Assembly: GCA_037013495.1 (NCBI GenBank)
Contig: CM072810.1
Coordinates: forward strand, 111,941,398-112,005,397
Origin: Hippophae tibetana
Lineage: Eukaryota; Streptophyta; Magnoliopsida; Rosales; Elaeagnaceae
Direction: 5' to 3'
Length of the DNA: 64,000 nt
Below, one piece after another: positions 48,901 through 59,040 of the stretch. Both the position numbers and the translations under genes were made by a program. The notes under the pieces are model-generated. The model was not told the DNA's origin and did no database searches. It was given only the letters and a program-made list of their open reading frames with translations. Every line of letters starts with the position of its first letter. Positions within the stretch are counted from its first letter, which is position 1.

Positions 48901-51900
48901 TGGTTACAAGATGAAGCTATGCCAAAATTTTCTGGGCAGCAACAATAATCTGCTTTCAAATCTTCCAAAAACTCATCAATGTTCTTAAAATAAGCCAAAA
49001 ACTATCCTATAGTTTTCTTTAATGTCCCACTCAATTCTGAAAATATTAGTATCAAATTGTATCATGGTGTGCTATAATAAAACTGAAAATCATCTTTCTC
49101 AGTTTTCTATCATGATCGCTCATAAATTTAAAGATTTAAAACTATACACAGCTATTAAGGATAACAAAATAATTACAAAAACAAATCACCTAGCCAAAAA
49201 ATATCATAATATAGAGGCAGGAAATCATTTTAAATATTAGTCCAACAGCATCAATAAGAAACATTAAGACATTCATCTGCTTAATCTAGGATAACATAAA
49301 GTCCCATCAGGCCTACCTAGCCAAAAAATATCATAATATAGAGGCAGGAAATCATTTTAAATATTAGTCCAACAGCATCAATAAGAAACATTAAGACATT
49401 CATCTGCTTAATCTAGGATAACATAAAGTCCCATCAGGTCTCTATTAATCATCAAATAACAATCTATGCAAGTTTAACATTTCATCAGACTCGAGAAAGA
49501 AGAAAGAAAGCAAAACTAGTCTTATATTTAGTCTTGAAAGTATACTGAATTGAAGCATGAATGCTTTAACGTGCAAGGGTCTACTTCAAAACATGAGTTG
49601 TTCAGGGAAATGACAAAGTAAAATCACAATAAGCCAGTACCTGCTGCAAATCAAGCCCAGTTCGTGTACTAAGATTTCCAGTTTTTAACAAATATTCAAC
49701 AGCATAACTGATTTGTGATCCCGAATTTTTGTACAAAATCTTCTTAACATCAGCAGCTGCAACATGAAAATGAAAGTATAGGTCTTAAACCACATGAATG
49801 TAACTAGAATATCAGAAACATTTATTAAAACCAATAAAAAATGAGTAATAAAACTACAGGTGATTAACTAAGGTGTATAGTAGATTCAAAATCATATTAA
49901 TGTAGTATGTTTTTACTTTCAATCTTTTTTCTCCCCATTGTGGACTGAAAGCTAGAAAGTCGTTAAAAGAAAAAAAAACTTCACAAGATAATCATTCTTT
50001 CTTGTGCTATGCAGAACTACCACCAAAAAAAGGAAGGGGGAACTGCTACGTACATAGGGCACAAAGAATTTTTGAGCCATATAGATCATATCCGTACTTT
50101 TTGGGAACAGAGAGAAGGAAAATCGATAACACCCATCGACATTTTCCAAGTTCCAATAAAGATATATTTATTTTAGATCCAGGGAATAAAGGATTATGAA
50201 AGTAAATTATGGTCAGTTTGTGATAGAATATACATTCTCCAAAATGACTATTGGAAGACAGTTTGTCATAAAATATACATTCTCCAAAATGACTATTGGA
50301 TGAGAGTAGTACAAGTATACAACATAAATGTCTTTATGAGGGCTAGGAATGGCATAAAATTTCAACACAACCACAGAAAATTTAGGATTAAGACTAAGAT
50401 CTTCTCAAAACTCCTATTGAAAATAAGCTTATACAGACCATTTTAAATGAAAAGTCTGAGAATAAGTGGAGTGAAAAGTACAGGTGGAAAGAGAGGGAAT
50501 AGTGTCAAAGTAAAAGAATGAAAAGGCAAGTACATACGGTTATCAAAGATGAAGTTCTTGCTTTCCTTGTTGATCTCATCTTGAATAAGTTTTTTGGATC
50601 TGAGCAACCAGTCCTCTAGTTTTTCCTATGAAACAGAATAAACATCAGTCACACAACATGATGTAATGAACAAAAAATGAGTGTGTGTGTGTGTGTATAT
50701 AGTTCAATCATTAACAGCCATATCTTTAGAGTAAATGACATATCATAAGAAATATATCAATATCATAACCAAAACAGGACCTCAAAATCCACTTTGTGGT
50801 ACAGTTACACATGGAAAGTTGGGCACTTCGCCCTAATTCAGAAATAGTGCAATCTATTTTTAATAACTTCTTTGATTCGCTTTCTATAAAAAAAATTGAC
50901 CTAACACCAGTATTAATAATTTTTTAAATAAATGACAAGGCAAGAATTTCATAAACATGCCATAAAAGAGATGTCAACAGGACTAATGGAATGTAAAAGG
51001 TTACACTTACAATACAAGAATACAATAAAATCATCCATGCAAAAGCTTAGTGTAAATGGCCAAACCACACCTTTGCAAGGGTCGGATCGAACTCTTCCAA
51101 AATTGCGGAATGACATTGTTTCATGCATTTTCCATCAGTAATTGTCTGGAAACCCTTCCAAGATAACCAAGTTCTATCTGAAGGGTTTCCAATCAACACA
51201 TTTGTTTGAAAACCCTTCCTAATAATGACGGGTTTCTATATCAACAAATATTTGTTCGAAAAAAACCTTCTTAACAATCAAATTCTATCTGGATCAGTTT
51301 TCAGATCAACAAATAATTGTCTGGAAACCCTTTAAAATAATCCAGTTCTATATGGAAGGATTTCTAGATCAACATTGTATGGAAGCCCTTGTAGGAGAAC
51401 TCAATTATTTTATGGGTTTTTCAGCCAATCCATATAGCTCAATTGGTTTAGGGATTGACATTTAAACATAAATTCAACTTAAATCGCATTTAAAGTCATC
51501 TTATATCCTTTATTATCCATATAAACAGATGTGTTGTTCAGCCATGTTACTCCGACTCATCTGTTTGCATTGCCGTACCAGTGTCGACGCAACACCGAGC
51601 TTGGTTCAAGATATGTGTCGGACATGGTCATTGACAATTATCTTCTGTTTTTTAACTACGGGCTGGACTTTGTAAATTTTAATTTGGGCTGATAGAACAG
51701 AAACTAAGAGATTTTTCTTTTCTTTTTGAAAAAAAAACATTTTAATCTTTAATAACTTTAATTATGGGTATTCTTATGTTTAATACTATTAGGGAAAATT
51801 TACTTAAAACAAAATATATCATATAAAAATAAAAAATATTTTTACTTGATGCTAAATATTAATCTAGATTTTAATTGTTTTCATTTTGTATTTCATGCTT

Positions 51901-54900
51901 TAACAATTTCAATGCATGACATATATAGTATTAATATATATGTAATAATATATTTAGACACATGCATCCATATCTAAAAATTGGACACTTCATATCCGTG
52001 TCCAAATGCCCTAAAATTCTAAGTTTAACAAGTCTGATGCATAGACACATACCCTTATACGACACCCGTATCCGAATTCAAATAACATAGCTTTTTAGAT
52101 ATTTAGGCATGTTTTACATCATTATTTCCATTGAGATTCACTTGCTCTTTTGACACTTTAAATACTAAACAATTATTTCAAGCAGGTACAAAACTCTCCC
52201 AATGCAAGTATGAAACAATAGCAAGTATCAAGTTCTGACCTTCATATAGATTGTAATAAGGTAGCCAGGAGTTAAGACTTCCTGGTTTTGCAAGGAATCC
52301 GGATTGTCTGGCTCAGATTTCTGGTCAACAAGTGAAAAAAGTTTCCGCAGCAGAAGACTAGAGATGCCATAAAACAAGGTGAGATACAATGCTAATAACT
52401 TCCAGAGGGTAAACTTAGTTTTTCTTAAAGGAAACAATTTAAAAGAAGAAAAACATTCTAGGAAAAGTTTCAGAAATAAAAACACGGACAACAACTAACA
52501 TGAGCAAATTGAACTTGTCGTGATTGTTGTCAAGGTGAACAAATATGTAATCATTCAAAACAGCATCTGCAACCTACAGAAGGGAAGAAAAAGTAATAAA
52601 TCAAATACGGCTACATTTGCAATTCCACCAGTCCTATAAAAGACCATAGCTCAATTAATTCGAGGTGACTTACAGTAGAATAACTCTTGTTTTCCAGTCT
52701 CTCCATAAGCGGTAAAAAGTATTTTCCTTATTGATGACAAACGGAAGCAACAGAGTCAAAACTATGAATTCCAACAATACAATATTTTCTCTCTTTGGAC
52801 AATAAATTAAGCCACAGGAAGTACCTATATATGCTAGACAGTCCTGACGGCTATAAAGAGACAAAGCTTGGACTTCCTTTAGAATGGAGGATGCTCTGAT
52901 AGTGTCAGGAGTAACTACTGTACCTTTTCCCTTGTCATATTTCTCACTCACGCAACTGAAGTACCCAAAAATTTCCCGATCAGGAGCATCTTTGAGGGCC
53001 TGTCCAAAAGTAAACAAGAACATCAACACAAAAACACATCTAAAAGCTCCTTATATGCATATCTGAACATTCAATGCACACTGAAGCTGTACATGCATGG
53101 CGCACCATTAAAAAGAATTACTGAGAGGGTTGCAGAACCAACTAGCCAAATCATGATCAAACCTGCACATGATATCTTGACAAAAGAACTATTATATTTG
53201 GCAATGTATATCAATGTTTCTAATTTTTGTGAAATTCTCAGACATAATTTAGGTTTGTTTAGTATTTGTATATGTAACTGAACCAAGAATATGCGCAAAA
53301 CACAGTGACACCAAAGTTATATCATACAAGTGATACTTAAAATGTTTGAAAAGGATACGAGGTAAATATAAAAGCACATTATTGATATTAGTATGCATAA
53401 CACCTTTAAAACAACACCAACAGGCAGCAAATACTCCCCGCCCTGTATCCTGCAGAATTGTTGAAAAAGCTTATTATATATATGCCATAGATGGGTTACT
53501 TCAAAAAGACAAAAAAGTAACTAAATATTTCAACTTGCACCAATCCTACAATTACTTACCAGAATCCAATCCTTGCACTTCCATTTTCAAGGTAATACAA
53601 TTTAACTGTTACAGAAGACTGATCTTCTCTGACACATCTGGGATGATATATAAAGAAAACCAGAGATTCACAACAAGAAAAGTATAAATCATTGTCAATA
53701 GCAATTCCACGTGGCTTCAAACAATATTGCTATTGGACTTCAACTTCTCCGACAGATAAATAGCAAAAATATTGTTCAACAAATATGCTTTTGCAACTAC
53801 TAAAAAAACAAAAGACAGTGAATATAAGTATGACATGTAAGCCATACAGTGGCTGCACTCAGCCAGGTTCCGTGCAGCTGAAACCTTTAAAAGAAGACAG
53901 TCATGCTTGTTTGTCTATAAATTCCACTGTATACATATGATAGGCATCAGTTTATCAACTTGGTATGTATTAGACCATCTCTAAAAAGCTTAATCCAGTA
54001 GGGGATATGCCAGCTCCAGCAATTGAACATAAAATATTATAGAAGTTGAACAAAACATAAATGTTGAAAAAAAGAAGCCAAAAATGAAATGTTATGCCTA
54101 TATCTATATTGGCAGTAAAACATTATTGTCAATAGCAATAAACTTAAGGCCAAAAAATGATAAAAAAAAATTAATTTTGATCAATAGATAGATGGATGGA
54201 ATTGAATTCCTTCCTGCCTTTTTGGGAGAGTGACGGATCTAACATTAGCCCACCTCTTGGGTTTGACATAATTATTACATTTAAATCACCATATTTTCCA
54301 AGTTTAACAACCTATTTTATAGACAATTCCCAGTTGAATATCCATACACAAGGTTATATTTAAGACCACAAATATTTCAGAACGAAAACGTTATTACATG
54401 CATACGTTATTTCCTACTACCAAATGTACCCTTTCTGTCAACTTAATTAAATTATTAGCAAATGGGAGAAGTTGCTAAAGACACAGAACAATTCAACATT
54501 CAATTGCTTTATATCCAATACTTCAATTTCCCTCTAATGATGGCACATATTGAAAAGAGGGTGAAATCCAGCAGCAAATTACAAGAAGAGTACCTCATGA
54601 CAACAGCCTTATCTGTATGTCCTTCCCGCCGTTCACGAAATGTGTCCCGCACCACACTCATTGGCTAGAATATAAAATATCAATTAGGTTGTATAATATA
54701 CACTAGTCAAAACTAAACAAGATAATCCCATTAATTGTCAATATAAAGACTCAAGTTATTTTATTGTCACATTGAATCAAGAATAACCATATCAAAGTTA
54801 TAGGAATACAAAAAAAAAACACTATCTATCTCACTAAGGATTTAAAGGATAGTCAGGGTTGAAAACCTTCAAACTTGCCTACCAAATAAATTCTCCTATG

Positions 54901-56232
54901 TAATGAAAAGTGTCACTTACAACATTCCGCTTTGGCAATATTAGAAGTCGAACAACTCTCTCAAGCCCATTCAAAATAAAGTAGCTACAAGAAACATAAA
55001 ACATAGAAATTAGCGGGATTGCAAATATACACAGTGTAGAAGCGAAGAATGCTACTTAAGCAATAAAATGTTATCAAGTTTCACAGATAAAATTTGCAAA
55101 AACTTAACTTTAAATGCTAATATTAACAAAAAGCTTTTAAAATTTAAAAGCAAGTAATGGGGAGATAATCCTAAGAGAAACAAAGAGAAACCACAGTGAA
55201 AAATAAAACAGTATTATCAACATTATTATGGAAAACAAACACCAATGTTATCTACAACCCAATATAAGGAGATGTCTTCAAAAAAAGAGAATACTTACCC
55301 ACCCATTTCTGTTGCCTCTTCCCTGTATGAAACTAGCTTATTAGGATCCGCACCATTTAAGTGGCAAAGCTTTGACTGCGTTAAGACACAAGCAATGCAT
55401 CAAGTGTCTAGTAACAACCAAAAAGAGAGAGAAGACATATAAGCTAAGCAAGAAACCTTGAGCATTATAGGAAACTTCCCAAACTGGATTTTTTCACGAA
55501 TAGGAGCTCCACCATCATACTGAATGCAAACTTCCACCGTTAATTTCCCCGTATAGGATGTTTTAGCCTGCCTACACTGCATAAATAGTAGCCATTGGAC
55601 CATTAATACAAAAAATTGCATGAATACTTAAGTTTATATATACATATAAAAGTGAAACACTGTAATATTACCTCATAAGGAAGCAATTTTCTTTTCTTTG
55701 AGGCCTGTTCCTTTAGTGGCACGTATAAATCAGGTTTACCAAAGAAGAGTAAGATAGGAGTCAAGATTAAACAACTATTGCTTTGACATTTCAACTGGAA
55801 ACGTGTATACAATCCAAAACTTGTAATTGAATATGCTATACCTGATTCTAAATTTTAAACTCAAATAAAAGCATGTACGGCCAATAACTGAAAATAACTT
55901 CTTCTTTTTTAATGGAACCCAAAATAGCATGAATAAAACACACATTTACATATAAAAATGCTTCAAACTCACTCAGAAAAAAATATATTATCAAACTTTA
56001 ATCTCAACATAACCCAGAGAAAAACCAAAACAGCCTATTCACTCCATTCATAGCCTAACAAAAGGATATTCCTCAACTTTTTATTGGTAGCAGGATCACA
56101 TATGACCACGGGCCTGATATTAAGCAACAAGGTTTCCAATCCAGCATCAACTAGATAATCAAAGGACTCTATATGGTGCTTGAACAATTTCGCCAGCTCC
56201 TTCAACCTCTCTCTTTCTTTCTCTGAAGACAT
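42957..56232 (-). CDS. NRPA2: DNA-directed RNA polymerase I second-largest subunit
   Basis: 27 exons: 56232-56070, 55748-55672, 55576-55457, 55375-55299, 54984-54921, 54664-54594, 53637-53560, 53449-53404, 52999-52825, 52726-52674, 52573-52500, 52357-52240, 50625-50538, 49756-49641, 48559-48432, 48312-48233, 48134-47893, 47797-47633, 47526-47362, 47251-47177, 46351-46248, 46149-46074, 45878-45768, 45600-45460, 44747-44535, 43967-43725 and 43370-42957. The sum is 3477 nt, 1158 residues plus stop, close to the family length. Landmarks: [54 protein letters not shown] (active-site region), [37 protein letters not shown] and the C-terminal zinc site CSLCGS...CHACQ. It matches Arabidopsis NRPA2 rather than the Pol II-V paralogues. 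It forms half of the Pol I active centre that transcribes 45S rRNA in the nucleolus. The start is the first in-frame ATG, with conserved residues soon after. The first intron is of AT-AC type. The gene looks intact. Confidence 0.95.
44829..45181. repeat. Four 88-bp tandem repeats in an NRPA2 intron
   Basis: Units start at 44829, 44917, 45005 and 45093 with TCAGATTCTAG. Units 1 and 3 share TTTACATCCATATAAGTTCA and TTTGCCCTC. Units 2 and 4 share TTTTCATCCATACAAGTTTA and TTCACCCTC. The array is therefore a duplicated dimer (A-B-A-B). It lies between the exons at 45460 and 44747. Confidence 0.95.
46445..46771. repeat. Direct duplication in an NRPA2 intron
   Basis: Two copies offset by 177 bp, each with ATAGTAGG(C/T)CATATATAAT, CTTGCATGATATGAAGACCT, TGGCTTTCTATCTTGCTT and TCAGTTAGAGTT. 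The first copy has an internal duplication around GCATGGTTTTTCGCATGGTT. Confidence 0.92.
49189..49442. repeat. Near-perfect 127-bp tandem duplication in an NRPA2 intron
   Basis: Two copies starting CCTAGCCAAAAAATATC at 49189 and 49316 and running to GTCCCATCAGG. They are identical or almost so by eye, which indicates a recent duplication, or an assembly artefact. Confidence 0.95.
50214..50301. repeat. Short 45-bp direct duplication in an NRPA2 intron
   Basis: CAGTTTGT(G/C)ATA, then ATACATTCTCCAAAATGACT, occurs at 50214 and again at 50259. Confidence 0.85.
51140..51392. repeat. Degenerate roughly 60-bp tandem repeat in an NRPA2 intron
   Basis: About four diverged copies of a unit containing TGTCTGGAAACCCTT, a CAAGTTCTATCTG-type stretch and TCAACA. 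It lies in the large intron 50626-52239. Confidence 0.75.
51540..52095. mobile_element. Possible non-autonomous DNA element in an NRPA2 intron
   Basis: The left end CCATGTTACTCCGACTCATC and internal TGTCGGACATGG are loosely mirrored on the right by CGACACCCGTATCCGAATTC and ATAACATAG. ATGTTNCTCGGACTC ends with GACACGGGT motifs are typical of a widespread plant MITE class. The inverted ends are imperfect here and the target site is unclear. Confidence 0.4.
55749..56069 (-). other. Putative U12-type AT-AC intron (NRPA2 intron 1)
   Basis: No GT-AG pair joins exon 1 to exon 2. The minus-strand sequence after exon 1 is ATATCCTTTT, the minor-spliceosome 5' site consensus. Near the other end AATCTTGACTCC matches the U12 branch site (core CTTRAC). 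Its branch A is at 55761, 12 nt before the intron end, and the intron ends TTAC. Joining there gives ...[16 protein letters not shown], aligning with KQLRIWFENP in other NRPA2 proteins, and keeps phase (163 + 77 = 240 nt). The intron is 321 nt long. Confidence 0.88.
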
Positions 56233-56578
56233 CTCGACTAGTTGACGACAGTGGCGGCTCAAAAGTTTGTGAAACTGATTGATTGAAAGGTACGTAAAGC
56301 ATCATATTAGATCACAAAACTAGCTAATATCACAGTAACATACATAAAAGGTCGGCAATTCTACGCATACAGAATAATTCTGAAACCTGTTAAATCAAAA
56401 CGATACGACAGAGTATTACAAAACAGAATACTTGAAAAGAAAGAGTAGAAGATTCGACTTTGCCTGTGAAGACAACTGGTTTATTGAATGGCCGGCGGCA
56501 ATGCAGCTGGAGGATACTCTACGGCAGGCGTTGGATTGGAAAGAGGTGATTGAAATTAGGTTTAGTGGAAACAATGGT

Positions 56579-56586
56579 TTGGGCTT
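56579..56586 (-). promoter_or_regulatory. Site II-like element upstream of NRPA2
   Basis: TTGGGCTT on the plus strand (AAGCCCAA on the gene strand), about 350 bp upstream of the ATG. TGGGCY elements are common upstream of plant growth and ribosome-biogenesis genes. It is a single short motif, so weak evidence. Confidence 0.3.
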
Positions 56587-58211
56587 TATAGCCGTTTCCT
56601 TTATTCTATTACATTTATATAACGATTTGTTTATTTTCTTCTGTTTTACCACGCTTTTTTAGTTTGATAATAATTAGGATTGTAAACGGATTTCTCTTTT
56701 GTTTTCTTTATATTTTTCATGTTTATATTTGAGTAATTCTATTCACATAATCGGTTTTTGCTATTATCATTAAAAATAATATTTTAAAAATATTTAATTA
56801 TTAAATTATATATTAAACTCTTAAAATATCAATTCTCTTAAATTATTTTCATGTTAAACTTCTAGTTATTATTAATGAAATTTTCTAAAAAAATAAATAA
56901 AATATATATTTATAACTAGTAACCCTAAAATAATGTTTATCTCGTATCCTTTTTATTTAAAAAATTTGATACATCCTTTTATATCAAATATTATTCAATT
57001 AAATATATTTAAATTAAATTATACTCATTTAAATTCATTTAATGTTTAATATAATATAATTAAATCATATATAATATTATTATTTTTTATTATAATAAAT
57101 TTTAAATTTTTTTAAAAAAATTCTAAATATTTTTATTATGCTAAAAATATATCAGGGTGAAATATTACTATGCTCTACTCTATATATCAAAATAACGGAT
57201 AACTCCAAATAGAAAAGTCTCCAAGTAAGAAACAATTAATAAGGAAATTAAACTTTTATCTATTTTATATAAAAATATTTTAATAAATATATTGATAATT
57301 AAATTTAATAAATCAAAATTAAAAATTTTAGTGAGTTAAAAAAAACCTAAGTTTTAAGGTTTTCTAACTAATTATTTGATTGAATAGATTTTAATATTAA
57401 ATAAATTTAAATAATAATTATTTGATTGAATAGATTTTAATATTAAATAATTATAATTTAATTTGAATGATATTTAATTAAATGTTGTTAAATATAAAAT
57501 TATATACTAATTTTTTTATAATAATAACATTAAAATGTAATTAATAGTAGAGATATAAGAAAAAATTATATATTTTTATTTTAATAATAACAAATTTTAT
57601 TATGTTAATATAATTATTCATTAATTTATCATGATTATCCTTACTTAAATAAAAAACAATAAAATATTAATTACACATAAATTTATACATATATTATAAT
57701 TTATTATGTTAATATTATCATATTATCATAAGTAGTTTAAGCATAAATAAATTTATATACATATTATAATTTATTATGTCAATATTATTGTAGTATTATC
57801 GTAAGTAGTTTAAGCATAAATAGGTATATAAATTCATATTAAAACTATATATTTTTCTTTCATCCTTATTTCATATATCTTAAAAATAAACTAAATATTC
57901 TATAAATGCATAATAAAGTTACTAAACTTATATTTAAAAATCAGTATAAAAATTTGTGCAAATTGTCAAATATAATTACTCATTGAATTTAGCATTTTTT
58001 TCTGATATAAATTGACATAAATCTCCAAATTGATAAACAAATGAAATTGAAACAAATGGTATAAAATAAAACAAGCAAATGATAAAAAATATAAAAAATA
58101 ATCTAACCAAACATATTAAAAGCAGAGAAATACACTATATCCATATTGTAACAATAATTTCATATGTCTAGCTACAACACCAACCAAAAAATAATAATAA
58201 TAATAAATTAA

Positions 58212-58249
58212 TATGCTATAATATATATATATATATATATTATAGCATA
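58212..58249. repeat. Perfect 38-bp palindrome
   Basis: TATGCTATA, then ten AT units, then TATAGCATA. It is fully self-complementary and could extrude as a cruciform. Confidence 0.95.
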
Positions 58250-58822
58250 ATGTCTACCTAGGATCTCGGAAGTTATTAATAGAGTCAATCATATTTGATA
58301 AATTAAGAACACATGCTTAACAATACATACATACTATATTGATAGATTAGGCGGCTTAGCCGGCCATATAACTTACAATAAAATAAAATATTTATAATAA
58401 TAAATTACGTAAAAGAAATAAAGAAACTAAAAATTAAACACACTTACTTAATTTAAAACTAAAGATTATAAATCAAAACAGAATCAGAGTAGAGAGAATT
58501 CAAGAGTAGAGAGAATTCTTGGCTAAAATTGGAACCCCTTTCCCTTCTGACTTCGTTCTTCTTAAATAACCGAGTGATGGCACTGTGGGGATGCTTTTAC
58601 TATTCAATGAATAGTAATTGGTCGGCCACTTGATACGGTTGGAATCTTGACTACTATTGTGAATAGTAGATGCTTCATTATTCCGAACAGGTATTTGAAC
58701 AGTACTTTGTTGGGCACTGTACGGATATTTAAACAGTAACCTTGTCAGCACCGTTTGCTGTTTTGTCATTTTCTGATTTAACAATTAGTTGTCCTCAGAA
58801 AATATTGATGGGCCAATTTCCA

Positions 58823-59040
58823 GGACCAATGATAAATAGTAATGTACACGCAGGCCCAATGATAAATAGTAATGGACACGCAGGCCCAATGATAAATAGT
58901 AATGGACACGCAGGCCCAATGATAAATATTAATGGACACGCAGGCCCAATGATAAATAGTAATGGACACGTATGCCCTATAATAAATAGTAATGGACACG
59001 CAGTAGTAATGGACACGCAGGCCCAATAATAAATAGTAAT
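58823..59040 (+). repeat. 30-bp tandem repeat at the 5' edge of the pararetrovirus fossil
   Basis: About seven copies of a 30-bp unit (CAGGCCCAATGATAAATAGT plus AATGGACACG), one of them partial. The period is a multiple of three, so all frames stay open and both strands show repetitive pseudo-proteins. The array runs straight into the capsid-coding region of the viral fossil. Confidence 0.92.

Larger units (their letters stand above)
56233..58740. other. NRPA2 5' region and AT-rich spacer
   Basis: 56233-56660 is the NRPA2 leader and promoter. From 56700 the sequence is extremely AT-rich, with direct duplications (about 57370-57450 and 57690-57830) and a perfect palindrome at 58212-58249. No gene is supported. 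Confidence 0.6.

Noticed and set aside
55600-56100. Ordinary GT-AG intron or frameshift between NRPA2 exons 1 and 2
   Set aside because: Possible GT sites near 56059 and 56076 give no in-phase join to any nearby AG and lose the conserved residues; the AT-AC reading fits every constraint.
58500-58784. Minus-strand frame next to the viral fossil
   Set aside because: No family similarity recognised. It could be a decayed part of the viral element or chance; evidence is insufficient.
58742-59029. Collagen-like repeat peptide (GPMINSNGHA)
   Set aside because: It follows from a 30-bp tandem repeat whose length is divisible by three; the opposite strand is just as open.
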